Positions 46,571 through 58,237 of a stretch of 64,000 nt of DNA are shown piece by piece. The notes beneath the pieces are model-generated. The model saw only the letters and a program-made list of their open reading frames with translations, ran no database searches and had not been told where the DNA came from. The translations under genes were made by a program, and so were the position numbers. Every line of letters begins with the position of its first letter. Within the stretch, counting starts at the first letter, position 1. The DNA is taken from NCBI RefSeq assembly GCF_010093595.1, contig NW_022985442.1:722261-786260 (forward strand), read 5' to 3'. This DNA is from Mytilinidion resinicola (lineage: Eukaryota > Ascomycota > Dothideomycetes > Mytilinidiales > Mytilinidiaceae).

Positions 46571-48019
46571 TTATCCTCGAAAATTCAACGTTATATGGAC
46601 TATGAACTTGACGGGGCCTCTATTGTCATCGTATCAAATATTGATCGTGAGGCCAGTAAAGCTGTCCTATCATTAAAGCTCTGGGGTTGATCATTGTATC
46701 CTATCGCTTATTTGAAGGCTCCGAGGCAACATATGGCCTTCAATCTTGGTCCGATGCCAGGGAGAAGTTGCTGTGGAATGGTTGGACCATACTGATGGCC
46801 TCAGCGAATGGGTCGCTTGTGATTGGCCAGTTTAGATCTACTTTACCGCGCCCAGTGAACAAAAGAACAGATTCAACATCGCCATCTATGTTAAAACTAT
46901 TAACTACCTTGAGAGAACTTGAATTAGTTCTTGATGGTTTGTACGTTTGACCCTTCCTTTGTTTTACAGAAAATAATCATAGATCAACAGGATGTCAGTC
47001 ATTAATGCCTGAGGCGTAAAGGATCCGCAGAACGCGCATGGGTCCCTTGATCACTGCCGAGCCACCGCCATTACGAGTGGGGCTTGGAACGAACATGCTT
47101 TCTATTGGTGGCCCCCAATCTGCCCGATTGTGGCTGTTGTCCCTCTATCTTCAACCTCAGAAGCTCCGTCTTCGAGCCCGTTAACTTGACCGAGACTGTT
47201 ACCTCACTCCCTGGGTGCCACTCCAGGCAACTCCGGGGACGACTTCTCCATTACCACTTGGTGCCCCCAACGGCTACTTCAGTTCTCCGCGTAGAATTAC
47301 GGCGGCCAGCTTGAGGCTGAGCTGACCACGAACTACGACAATTCGAAAGCAGATCAATCTGCGCAAGACGGGTACGCATAGCAAAGGCTTCTTCCTACTT
47401 ATTGCGAACGAAAGTAATCTTCGTTTGTACTTACTGGGCGTAGTTCTTGTCTTAGACAGATACTGGCAGCGAGAGCGCGGAGACCAGACGTCTTCGCGCA
47501 ACCGCCACCCTCGAGAACCACCATGATCATCATGTAACGCGTTCGGCACTCCACCCGAGACATCTAGTACAATGTGTTCCCGAGCATGATGACTGCGAGC
47601 CCTATGAGTCTGCCCACATTTCGAGTCAATATTGGACTTCGACGGTTGAAGACAAACGCGGCAGCAGACAGCTTGCCACCCCCATAACACGTGATTGAGA
47701 ACCTTCGTACTGTGGCGCAGTCCAGAGGGGCGCAGCATCTTGAGTGGTGCGCGATCCGAGGCCGGCGCGTCGCCCGATTCTAGATGCAACAAGGCTACCT
47801 CCGTCCTCAGCTCCCTCTAAGGGGATTATGTCTAAGCCTCGAGACATGCCTCCCGCAATATCTCTCGAAAACTGGCCTTCGATACTCTCCTGGTGTCGTA
47901 GTCACATTTCATGACATGCGCGAGGGCAGCGTACGACCCTCCACCAGCGACACCACGCCTCCTACCCTCTCAGCCTCGTCAGGACCCTGACCGGATGAGA
48001 GCGTCTCTGTTGCTCTCAA
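46571..48019. other. Intergenic, 1.45 kb
   Basis: No gene was recognised. A minus-strand open frame at 47274-47792 (172 aa) is basic and Arg/Ser-rich without motifs. The 3' part is the promoter of the ATPase/HET gene. Confidence 0.45.
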
Positions 48020-51000
48020 ATGGAGACTCCCGGTCAGCGCGATGCACGATGTCTCATAGAGAAGATTGGTCGCGAGCACATCTTGAATGGTGCTATCAAG
48101 GGCACAAGGTTTGAATTGCTGGTGAGCAACTGCCTTGAAATGTAACGTTGCTTCACTCTCTATGTTGTTTGTCGTTTCATGCAGCTCCGACTAACACTGT
48201 TACTTAGCCTATCAAGCCAGCTATACGAGAAATCGACACATTTCCTACTGGAACTCATTCAGAATGCCGATGATAATACCTACGATAACCCAAGCCCAAC
48301 GTTGAGCTTCTCCTACAAACCTGGAAGTCTTCGCATCGATTGCAATGAAGTCGGTTTCACAGCGGAAAATGTGGAAGCTATATGCGCGATCAGTCGCAGT
48401 ACAAAGTCGGGCAAGACGAGTGACGGGGAATACATTGGCGAAAAGGGAATTGGCTTCAAGTCTGTGTTCAAGGCCTCGGATGTGGTGTGGATATCATCCC
48501 GTGAATTCACATTCAAATTTGATAAGAGGGAGTTTCTAGGCATGGTTGCCCCTATATGGGCAGACTTTCCTGAACCGACGCGGCCAGGTTGTACTTCGAT
48601 CTATCTCCAACTGTCGGAGGGCTATGAGGAGGAGACACTTATCCACGAGCTTTTAACATTCGATACTAACCTGCTTATATTCCTCCGACGTGTCCAGGAG
48701 ATCAACATTCGAGTTTCACGTCCGGATGATTTAAACGAACCGGTCTGGGAAAAGAGGATTCGGAAAACCGAGAGCCACCAAGGTGCGGATCGAGTTACAG
48801 TCTTGTATGCCGGAAAGAGCACTTTCCAGTATCTCATCAGGACCCACGTTATCAAAGATCTTCCCAAGGAGCATAAGCGTCCAGACTGGCCACAGACGAA
48901 AATTCTACTTGCCTTTCCTACAGCTGAGTTCCCCGAACAGCCTCGCCTGATTCCCCAGAACGTGTATGCATTCCTCCCGATTAGAAACTATGGCTTGAAG
49001 GTAACCAGATCTCTCCTGTTTGCTCACCTGCTTCATGTCTGATATCACATAGTTTCTTCTTCAGGGAGACTTCCTCCTCACCGCCAGTCGGGAGGATATC
49101 GAAAGCACTCTGCCATGGAACCGCACCATCCGTGATGCTTTGGCAGACGCATTTCTCTTCTCAGTTGACCATTTCAATAAGGGAAAGCTGAAGTATGCCT
49201 GGTCTTACTACCTTCCATCTGCTTCAACGGCAGCATCTTCTTTTCTCGAACCAGCTATTGCATCCATCTTAGCTCAACTTAAAGAGAGCCCGGTCTTGGA
49301 GTCTTGTGCAGGAACTATGGTGAAAGCTTCATCTCTAAAGCACGTACCACTGGATCCGTTTGGGGATAAAGACGGCATCCCCTTTACCCTGAGCTCATAC
49401 ACCGCCGACGGCTACCTGTCATTGAAATATCCAGCATGGGCTATTGAAGGAACAAACTCGATTGGCGCGTCCCAACTTTCTCCGCGGGAGTTTTTGGCAG
49501 ATCTCAATTCCGCGATAACTCAAGATCCGACAATTTTTCGTACAAAACCATCCACATGGCATTCACAGCTTGCAGAAACTCTCGTCAAGCTTTCAACCGA
49601 TGCGGAACTCATGTTTTTGATACAGGATATCTGTCTGATCCCATTACAGGATGGCAACTGGACTTCAGCAAGAGGGCAGTCGATGTTCTTTTCAAAAAGC
49701 GAAACATCCCTTGAAATCCCCAGTGGCATCGAGGTGCTCATCGTCGACTCATCCGCAGAGTCTGATCCAAATCGCCGCAAGCTCTTCACGACTCTCGGCG
49801 TCAAGGCTTGGGAAGCGCCTGAAATATGCCGCTTGATAGTACGAGTACACGAATCTGCAGACTTCGACCCCAAAAAGTTAGCAGTGGAGCAGCTCATCTC
49901 TCATGCAGCGTTTCTCTATAACGCCTCATGGCAGCCGCCCAAGACCGTTGATTTATGGTTTGCAACCATGCAAGACGAGCGGTGCCTCGGGAGGAAGCTG
50001 TACATCCCCGGAAGTAGTGAGACGAACTCCCCCGCAGCTCGGATATTTGCGCAACTTCAGAAGAAATTTGCAGTCATTCATAACGATTACCTCAAGGCAT
50101 TTGCCTCGAGTCCGGACTGGCCCGCTTGGCTGGTCAGCAATCTTGGGCTCTCAAAGGTACCGCGCTTGGTCACGCCGCATGTAGAGTCGAAACCACAACC
50201 TACTCAACCTACACTGGCGTTGGAGAGCCCAAGATTGAGCCCAAGTATACTGACCAATCAAGCGGGCCAGTCCGGGATCGATCCAATCCCAGATGACGTA
50301 TTGGAGGACTTCGATTTCGACAAATTTCTTCATACCGAAGATAAAGATGTGACAAACACCGCTGTCGCATTTTTCGATGAATTTTCACTCAATAAACAAT
50401 ATACCGCCAGTGGCTCTACGAGCTCAGAGGATGGTTCAGCCGACTCGCCAATTCGCGCCTCACATGGAAGACCTGCGGGATCCTTGCGAACTCGGGAGGA
50501 CAGGCCGAAGGACGGAAGAAAACGCAAGAATTCCTTAAGTGATTCTATTCCTGAGGTTTTGATACCTGTCCCCCCATTAGCTCGGGTTGGCGATACTGAA
50601 AAGACATTCGCTCTATCGGAGGAGTTCACTTTCATGTTTCGTGAATGTCATTCGTCGGACGTCCTTCAGCTCCTGAAAGACAACTGGCACTACTATTCTC
50701 AGTGGATTGATGGAGTTCACATGAAATGGCAGGACGCTGATTTCCTTGATTCAAGCTCCCAGCTGAAAAACAGTATCGGAGCCTGCCTAGTGCAAAGTGC
50801 TAAAGGATCGTTGTCGCTACAAGATACAGTTCTCCCAACGATTGACCGCCAACTTGATGAAGGACGCCTCATACCCGCGGTGGTTATCATGGACCCCCAG
50901 CACCCCGAATGGACACTATTGAACTACTTCGGCGTTATCGTGAAACCAGATATCCATTACTATCTGCGCTGCCTGATTGCCATCTCCGATGAGCCTGTTC

Positions 51001-52696
51001 CTGATGTCGACAACGTTGCTTATATATACGAGCAAATCGAGGCCAGATACAAAGAGAACGAGGAGCTTATCAGGTAGGTCTTCTCTTGTCTAAGATCTTT
51101 TCAGGTACTAAAAGTTGAAGCGCGGCATTCCGTGAAAGAGACATCATCCTCGTTCATTTGGAATCACCACGATCGACGAAGCCAGCTAGCTGGACGAACA
51201 TGAAAGAATGTATCTCGCGAGATATCACAATCGAGTCTAAGTATCCAACCAGCTCATATCTCTTCCGGTGTTTGATATCTCCGGGAGGAGACCCCATTGC
51301 GCCGATAGTTGCAACTGCGACCTTGATCACGAGCTCAACCAAGCTGGATGATATCTCCCGTCTCTTTCGCGACATTAGCACGGCTCTGAAAGATGTCAAC
51401 ACCAGCAAGGCTGCCCAGCTCCTTAGGCCCCTTCAAAGCAAACAGATTTTCCCGATCACGAATGGTCCTGGTAAATCAAAATACGACAACCTCCTGGATT
51501 TATACAACACAAGTTGGTTCATTGCTGATAAACCGCTTATCCGAGAAAGCTTTCATGGCAAAATTCCCTTGCTAGCTTTGCCAATTGAGGATCTACCTGC
51601 CTTGCAGGATCTATTCCGCGTTTTGAGACTTGATGGCCGCATGTTGTCGAAACTAGCGACGAATCGGACACAGGCGAAGGGGCGACACTCTACTCATTGG
51701 GCTTACACGGCGTCGCTCCGCGAAAAGGCTCCATTCATCAAAGCGTAAGTACTATTTTTCAAATGAACATCTTCCTCGGGCAGCCGAAGTCTCCTAAAGA
51801 GGAGATGGACACAAAAGGTTAATGTTCCTAAATTTGTTGAGAATCATGTGGTATCCGTAGGGTATCGGCTAATTCTCCGTCCTCTTCTGCATAGTCTGGT
51901 ACCCCATTCGTACCACAACAGGATGACTATTATCCGCCAAATCGACGAAGTGAGGGTCAGTGTTGCAATAGACATACTGCAGACCTTCATGTTCAATCTC
52001 GCTGGTACCGAGATCCAAGGTAATCCTGTTCGTGGTCAAGTATGTCTATCTGACACAGGGCACTTGCTCAATCTCCTCATGACGGAAGAGTGTGCGGCGG
52101 CTCAATGTCCACCCTACGAGCTAGTCAGCCTCATTGCCGATGCCTGCGCAATCAAAGATCCGAATCATTTTTCGCTTCTATTCACAGCTCTAAGCGGTTC
52201 CAGCATGGAAAGCATTTACTCTACATTTACCCAGCAGGGCATATACATCAAGGGTCTGGTGTTTGGTAAGCTAATGGAATTTATGTGTTATTCAAAGGCT
52301 GACTTGGTGGACTCAGACAAATCGAAGAACAGATACCGAGCCCAAAGAACGGATTTGATGCGTATCCCTTCTCCCTTTTGGGGTAGTGTGAACCGCATGG
52401 GATCATCTTACAGAGACTCATCAGATGCAATGACATTTGACCGCTTTCAAAGGGGAGAAGTCGTCCACAGTCGCAATGGAGATCGACGTTTGCCTATGAA
52501 GCAAATCATTGAGGAAATTCATTCTCGCCGCCTCGTACTTGCGGATGACAGGATCGATGGATGGGATCATATTCAATACCTGGGAGAGCATATGGTACGT
52601 CGTTCCCTCGTTTGCAATCCGTCATCTAACAGGCTGTAGATTTCGAAAGCTTTGCAGTCTCGCTTAGGACAAGCCTATAACCCCGAAAGAAACTAG
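48020..52696 (+). CDS. NLR-like/sacsin-type HSP90-fold ATPase protein (HATPase), ends at in-frame TAG
   Basis: Start ATG at 48020 (METPGQRDARCLIEKIGREH). Exons are 48020-48121, 48185-49000, 49053-51073, 51121-51744, 51802-52594 and 52640-52696 to a TAG. The first intron is the least certain: an acceptor at 48206 with a branch site is also possible. The GHKL ATPase motifs are complete: LLELIQNADDN (N box), DCNEVGFTAENV (G1) and YIGEKGIGFKSVFK (G2). Further on, GDFLLTASRED and LPWNRTIRDA match the sacsin/NOV-type family. A Ser-rich linker with a basic KDGRKRKNS patch lies in exon 3. After the TAG the frame stays open to 52945, continues after splicing to 53002 and runs straight into the HET region. 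These proteins are thought to act as regulators in fungal self/non-self systems, but the role is inferred. Confidence 0.85.
52694..52696 (+). other. Premature in-frame TAG at an apparently conserved Trp position
   Basis: The stop follows AYNPERN and precedes TSRLRSRSGH. The same frame is open on both sides over a long stretch of coding-like sequence. Family memory places tryptophan here, as in WTS. TGG to TAG is a single G-to-A change. Confidence 0.7.
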
Positions 52697-53001
52697 ACAA
52701 GCCGTCTACGCAGCAGATCTGGCCATAGACCATTCAACAGCTCAACCGTTTGTGCAGCGTTCACGATACGAGACCCAAAAATACTAGATCAGATGACTGA
52801 CTTCGTCACCCAATATGGTCAATCTCAGACTCCCAAGTGGAAAGAAACACTGGAGGCGAATCCACCAGTCTACCACCTGGACGTAGTTGTCAGCAAAGGG
52901 AGCAAGACCTCGTCATTTGTCATTACCTCATCGCAGGTCGAAAGAGTGAGCATCTGATATCACTTCATCTCTTTCTGTGTTTGCTAATCACAGACTTCTA
53001 G

Positions 53002-55227
53002 ATGCGACAGCACAGGATGCATGGCAATGCCTACGAGGTGAACACCGATGTTGCGGTCCTAGTCCGAGTCAGCGATGTGTATTCCGATGACCTTTTATCT
53101 GCCGAATTCTTTGTCGACCCGTGGCGGCTCTTCGATTCCAATGAATTAACTCTCGAAAATGATTGGATCTTCAAGGGCGCAATACAAGAAAATCTTATGG
53201 GTCCTACACGAAAGAAACGCAAGCTCAATGGTCCCTCCATATCATGGGCCATGCCAGCAGCACTACCTGCGATACATCAAACCAGCATGCCGAAGTTTCG
53301 TGCCCGGAAGGATAATGAAACATTCACTCATCGACCTTTAGACTCCGGAAATATTCGCTTGCTGTATCTTCTTCCAGGAGAGACACGCGATCTGTTGCAA
53401 GGCGTGATCATTCATGTGCCTTATAGGTCTCCTGGAACATATCGAGCTCTATCATATGTATGGGGCACGAACACGCGAACGAGCGAGTTGATGACTCCCG
53501 ATGGTATTCTCCGGATCACACTTTCTTTGAATAAAGCCCTGCGAGGCTTACGACACAAGGTCAAAGCGATCATGTTGTGGGTAGATGCTATATGCATCAA
53601 CCAAAAGGACAACAAAGAGAAAGCGCAGCAGATTCGCCTGTTGCCAAATATATTCCAGTCCGCAGCCGCCACGTATGCGTTTATTGAAGGCGGCAAAGGA
53701 AGCGATAAAGCCATAGAGATGCAGATGCAGGTACGAGCCAAGGCCGAACTTGATGAAAGATCGAAAAACGAGGCATGCCCAGCAGACGGAGTAGAGTCGG
53801 AAATAGGGAACGATTCAGGCAGCGAAACAGATCCCGAAGAGGGCATGGAGACGAATAATAAAATGATCTCAAACGTCTGGCCCAGTACCGATGGGTGGCC
53901 AGCGGATTTGCCTAGAGTCCCTGCCTCTTGGAAAGGCGAACCTACTCCCCCTCTAGACAATCCCATCTGGACTTCCATTGCAGCAGTGTTCACCCTCTCG
54001 TGGTTCCGAAGAGTCTGGATCATCCAAGAGATCGTAGCAGCGCAAAATGTGAAGATCGTCTGCGGCAAATGGATCATTGACTGGAACGAACTCTACCTCG
54101 CCATGGAGATTGTCGACCGCCAAGTTCAGCTATCGGACCACGACTCTTCAGCTCTCAAATCGACCTGGGAACCTTTCCTGTCTCTCGCAGCACAACGCGA
54201 ATGGGAGGCTCGGCAGCTTCGATGGAGCCTCATCATGCTCCTCGAAAACTTCCGATATTCGGAGTCAACACTCAATCGAGATCGACTGTTCGCTTTGCTA
54301 GGATTGGCTTCTGACGGCAACGAGGCGGCGTTTGAGCCCGATTACGATAGCCCGTTGGAAGCTATCGTACTGAAATTCGCTCGGGTCTTTGTCCGGCAGG
54401 GGAGAGGCATGCAACTGCTATACCGAGCTGGCCTGAACCAACAATCAGATAAATTCGCATCTTGGATTCCTGACTGGACGGCGCGACGACCGGGCAGTCT
54501 CTACGATTCCTCTGAAGGCGGTGTTACGTTTGCGGCTTCTGGACCTCAACAGGCTAAGATCAAGTGCGTTCCTGATACAGACGAGCTGCTTGTAGACGGG
54601 TATGAAGTGGATGTCATCGAAAGTATAAGCACGACATCGAACGGCGAGCAAGAATGGGCGAACTACTTCCGAGAAATCGACACCATGGTCGATAATGCAG
54701 TCCTGAGTCCAGTCCGAGATTCGCGCGAGGACTTGAAGTGGAAAGTGCCAGTCGCCGGCGTGCTGTATCCAAAAGTAGCGGTCTCTGGGGGTCTCGACTT
54801 GAAATCGTCGTATGCGGCGCTACGGAATTATCTCAATAGCAAGCAGAAAGGGAAAGCGAAGGAGACGAACGACTGTCCCATTAACGGCACTGCGTTCGCT
54901 TCAATGTATACCATGGCCCTCGAACACATGGCGACCACCGCCTTGCCGAAGCAGAGTACGAGTTATACGGCTGTGCTTGGGGACACTCTTCACGGATGGA
55001 GGTTCGTGATTACGAGGAGGGGATATGTCGGCGTAGTGCCGAATATGGCCAGCGTTGGCGATGTTGTGGTTATATTGAAGGGCGGACGGGTTCCGTTTCT
55101 CCTTCACGCGAGCGAGACGAGATCTAGTGCCTTCAGGCTTGTCGGGGAGTGCTACGTTCATTCGATCATGAATGGGGAAGGTTTGTCATTGCCTGGGGTG
55201 GTTGAGAGCAAGTTTCGCCTGCATTAG
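53002..55227 (+). CDS. HET-domain (heterokaryon incompatibility) protein, probably C-terminal part of a fusion
   Basis: A single exon of 741 codons begins at ATG 53002, right behind an acceptor (CTTCTAG). Residues 1-60 (NTDVAVLVRVSD...FFVDPWRLFD) continue the DUF3883-like tail of the preceding ATPase, so the natural reading is one fused protein. A basic linker with KKRKLNG follows, then the HET domain: YRALSYVWG (about residues 147-155), LWVDAICINQKDNKEKAQQI (192-211) and WFRRVWIIQEIVAAQ (334-348). HET domains induce cell death when partners from incompatible strains meet. The rest is typical HET C-terminal helical sequence with RDRLFALLGLASDG and a final FVITRRGY(V)G segment. An acidic insert (about 260-285) sits inside the HET domain. 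If the TAG upstream is real, this part may be silent or may be translated separately. Confidence 0.9.
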   Translation: MRQHRMHGNAYEVNTDVAVLVRVSDVYSDDLLSAEFFVDPWRLFDSNELTLENDWIFKGAIQENLMGPTRKKRKLNGPSISWAMPAALPAIHQTSMPKFRARKDNETFTHRPLDSGNIRLLYLLPGETRDLLQGVIIHVPYRSPGTYRALSYVWGTNTRTSELMTPDGILRITLSLNKALRGLRHKVKAIMLWVDAICINQKDNKEKAQQIRLLPNIFQSAAATYAFIEGGKGSDKAIEMQMQVRAKAELDERSKNEACPADGVESEIGNDSGSETDPEEGMETNNKMISNVWPSTDGWPADLPRVPASWKGEPTPPLDNPIWTSIAAVFTLSWFRRVWIIQEIVAAQNVKIVCGKWIIDWNELYLAMEIVDRQVQLSDHDSSALKSTWEPFLSLAAQREWEARQLRWSLIMLLENFRYSESTLNRDRLFALLGLASDGNEAAFEPDYDSPLEAIVLKFARVFVRQGRGMQLLYRAGLNQQSDKFASWIPDWTARRPGSLYDSSEGGVTFAASGPQQAKIKCVPDTDELLVDGYEVDVIESISTTSNGEQEWANYFREIDTMVDNAVLSPVRDSREDLKWKVPVAGVLYPKVAVSGGLDLKSSYAALRNYLNSKQKGKAKETNDCPINGTAFASMYTMALEHMATTALPKQSTSYTAVLGDTLHGWRFVITRRGYVGVVPNMASVGDVVVILKGGRVPFLLHASETRSSAFRLVGECYVHSIMNGEGLSLPGVVESKFRLH

Positions 55228-55394
55228 ACATTGGTGAGAGTCTGTGGCCTGCATGTATGGGCATTTAGATGAGATGTAGATACCATGATCCTGCACATTG
55301 ACTGCTTTATTCGCTTTTTAAATCACTCTATTCTGCAATTTCCAGTGTCCTTATGCAAGACAATAAGCGACGCATTTGTCTCAATGCTCAGGAT
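55228..55394. other. 3' flank of the HET gene
   Basis: A short noncoding stretch. Nothing specific was seen. Confidence 0.4.
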
Positions 55395-55810
55395 GAACCT
55401 TGAAAGCGAACAGTCACGTGCGGGCCGAAAGATGACTCAACCTAAACGTGGCAGTCTTGCCTTTAAACGCGCTGAAAAACCCCCTCGGCATTCCGCCGAC
55501 AAGATGGTATGTCGGCATAAGGATTGCATGAATCTAAATCGAACCTTTGAACGAAAATGTGAATGGAGGTTTGCCCCCTTTGACCATGACTAACTCGACA
55601 CCCTATAGTAAACACATGGGCACAAGGGCGAGGATGAGGATGCTGAGAGCCCAAAGGGCCTCAACAACGAAGAAGACTTGGTCTAAGCTAGACGGCTTCG
55701 CACGCAAACCCAAGCTCTCCAATCCTATGTCCGCTGACAGCGAGGTCGACCAAGCCAATCTTAGCGCCAAGGTTAAACAGCTGGAAATGCGGATACTTGA
55801 GTTAGACTAG
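55395..55810 (+). pseudogene. Truncated C2H2 zinc-finger protein remnant
   Basis: A Met-containing frame encodes a basic segment and then CRHKDCMNLNRTFERKCEW, which matches the first finger of a fungal C2H2 family reading RTF.RKCEW.KHM. A possible intron (donor GTTTGC at about 55569, acceptor CCTATAG) restores KHM. The following fingers that the family carries are missing. The tail is basic, then a short coiled coil (AKVKQLEMRILELD). An alternative frame after KHM reads acidic sequence, which suggests a frameshift. It is probably a decayed copy. Confidence 0.5.
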
Positions 55811-56399
55811 GCGGGGAATTTGAAGCCAAGGCGAAGCAGTAGGAACATCTGACAGCACTACTAAGTTCGTTCTTTTTGTATGTGTATTCTGCGGATGTAG
55901 GGAGGACGATAGGAGAGGACATGTTGTCTGATGAAAGATTATAGTTGCTAAATCGACCTCGTCGCTTTATTAGTGTTTAAGGCGCGAGACATCTCCTCTC
56001 CAGAGAAAAGACCAGTAGGCAGCAACATCATCATAGTCTCGTGTCTAAGCCACCTTTAACCCCAGTTTCGTCTCGCCACCAGCAGTTGGGGCTTCCATGT
56101 CTTCCTTCGAGGCTCTTTTCAGGTGGAGGTGATTTCTATATGTGGCTAGTAGAAGCCCACTACGGGAAGCCGCGGACCGAGATAGTCCTTTGCCTTAAAC
56201 GGTGTGAGCCTCGGCTCGAAGGGAAAAGGTTTCATCTGGCCGCGAAGCGGATGCCAAGTGCCTGGCAACGACACCGTGTAGAGCAGGTGTCCTATTAGTA
56301 AACAGTTGAGGTCAGTCCGCTGGTCCCCGAGACATGCCCCAGTATCCTTCCTCCCTCGAGTCCAGCAAGAACCGGGGGTGGCATAAGATTGCTGATGGA

Positions 56400-56680
56400 T
56401 CTAGCACCAGCAAAGACTAGGGAGTTGCATGAATTAGGGCCTAAATTAAACCTTGTAGGTCTATAAGCCCAAAAATAAGTAAAGTTCCTATCTTAACCCT
56501 TCCTGTTAAATATAGGTAGAAGTCGCTTAGTCTTAGCTTAGGATATACATACCTTAGTATAGCTAAGCTTAGGCTAGAGCATAAGCAGCTTAGTTCCCTA
56601 ATTAGGAAAGAAAATTACTTATATACATTGGGATATTGTTCTTGCTAATGCACACTATTAAGATAGGCTTATATTAAATC
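56400..56680. repeat. RIP-like TpA-rich block
   Basis: Runs of TTAG, CTTA and TATA dominate, with very few CpA-rich words. This contrasts with the GC-balanced genic arm. It fits a repeat-induced point mutated repeat whose identity is erased. Confidence 0.5.
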
Positions 56681-57261
56681 CATGGTTGAAATGGGCTCTA
56701 AGAGTCTATTTTAGAAGGGCCGTTTCGGGCCCAGAAGATGGACTACAATCCCTAACCTTCTTACCCACCTACTTACCTAGCGCTTACCCACCTACTCACC
56801 CAGCGCTTACCTACTGCTCACCTACTCCTACTCACCCGGCACGCTTACTCCCCACCCATTACCACTGCTTATCTTGGTGCTCCCCAAACTAGCAAGTAGA
56901 GCAAAAATGTAAAGTACATCTCCTTACTTTTCTATGGTTTGCCGCCTACGGTTAGTGACGCCGACGGAAGCAAAATTCGCGCAGTTTTAATATAAGGATA
57001 GGTTGTCATGCTAAGAATGAATGAGGCAAGGGTGGCATTATGATGTTGTATGAAGGTAGAAAGCGATGTATTAGAATAATGTTTCCGCTTTAAAAACGCG
57101 GAGGGTGAGATTTTCCGACCGGGCACGCTAAACGTGCGAAATCAAACACCTCAAGTTTCTGCGGTGTTTGATTTTGGGTTGATACGAATATATGCATGTC
57201 GCAACGATCCATGAGATGTGCCACCAGGTAGACCTAGGGACCACTCAGCCTATCGATTACG

Positions 57262-57335
57262 TTGCTCAGCCACAGCGGCGCAGGGTCACGTGAACAGCGG
57301 GGTCGGAGAATGTGCACATTGGAGTGGTATAACAA
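57262..57335. repeat. Dispersed repeat, copy 1
   Basis: The patch contains CCACAGCGGCGCAGGGTCAC and then GAGAATGTGCA and ATAACAA. A second copy with about 80 percent identity by eye lies at 62110-62185, in the same orientation. Confidence 0.7.
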
Positions 57336-57553
57336 ATATTAGTATATCCAATCCCTTTCGATCCCTCCTATAGTCTCTACTTAGAATTTACCTAAAAGCC
57401 GCACCCAAGCCCCTTTAGTAGGTAATACTGCTCACTCTAACTCTGCCGACTCTGCTCACCTCATCTGCAGTTAAAGTAAAGGAACCTTTTATCTCCTTTG
57501 GAATTCCGAGAGTTACACCTCATGGCTGCATACTGGTCGAGACAATCGCCTTC

Positions 57554-58237
57554 ATGGAATCTCCAGACCTGTGCTGGCACAGCTCCGAACGCCACTACAT
57601 ACTCTCAAATTCGACCTTCACCAAGAGAGAACTGCGAGAAGAAGAACTTCCTCGGTCCCTATATACGGGAGAACCTGTTTGGCCTCGCCATTCTCAAGAG
57701 CGATTGCAAAATAAAGCAGCTACGCTTCAATCTATTGCCGCGAACACAAAGATTCCAGTACCACAGTTTGAAAACATCTACATGAAAGACGGATTACTCC
57801 ATCTTCAGACAAAGCGTTCGGACGGTGTTCAACTCAGTACGATCGATCCCTCTCAGAAGGCCGACGCTGTAGCAAAAGTAGAGGAGACTATGAATTAAAG
57901 TATATTGCCTCAACTCAACAATTTCCGGCGAGACTTCATGGGAAGTGTGGATCCATCACTTCCCGTTTTCCCACCGAGTCGGATTATGTATCAGGAAAAA
58001 AGATCTAAGTGGCCTCGGAAGCGTTCAGATGCCCCAGAGTATGCATTATGTCACATCGACCTTGGCCAGCACGGTATTATGGTACACCCGGAGACCTATG
58101 AAATTGTAGCTATCATAGACTAGGAGTTCTGTGGGTATTGGCCGGCGAAATTTGAGCTTCTTCTTTGGAAATATTCACGGACCGAGAACCAGAAGATGTA
58201 CCAGAAATACGCTTCACAGATAGACCTCATTCTTTAA
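57554..58237 (+). pseudogene. APH-type (aminoglycoside phosphotransferase-like) kinase, broken
   Basis: The frame from ATG 57554 reads as a fungal APH-family kinase: CWHSSERHY, LPRSLYTGEPVWPRHS, then IAANTKIPVP and a stop (TAA at 57896). The same frame continues with LPQLNNFRRDFMGSVDPSLP and VLCH-like CHIDLGQHGIMVHPETYEIVAIID, then a TAG at 58121 where the family has Trp (IIDWE), and FCGYWPAKFELLLWKYSRTE to a final TAA at 58237. The catalytic HxDxxxxN loop reads HIDLGQHG, so the metal-binding Asn is lost. Two nonsense changes and a damaged catalytic loop show a dead gene. Members are common around fungal repeat regions, with unknown substrates. Confidence 0.85.

Larger units (their letters stand above)
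55811..57490. other. AT-rich, TpA-rich noncoding stretch
   Basis: From about 56400 to 56680 the DNA is dense in TA steps (CTTAGTCTTAGCTTAGG and similar), as expected after RIP. Cytosine-rich low-complexity repeats of CTTACC/CACCTACT type occupy about 56755-56880. A patch at 57262-57335 is repeated at 62110-62185. No intact gene was found. Confidence 0.6.

Noticed and set aside
47274..47792. 172-codon minus-strand open frame
   Set aside because: Basic and Arg/Ser-rich with no domain, and a non-zinc-cluster cysteine pattern.
56755..56880. CTTACCCACCTACT-type repeats as a possible CRISPR or satellite
   Set aside because: Units vary in length and sequence with no spacers; it is simple low-complexity DNA in a eukaryote.
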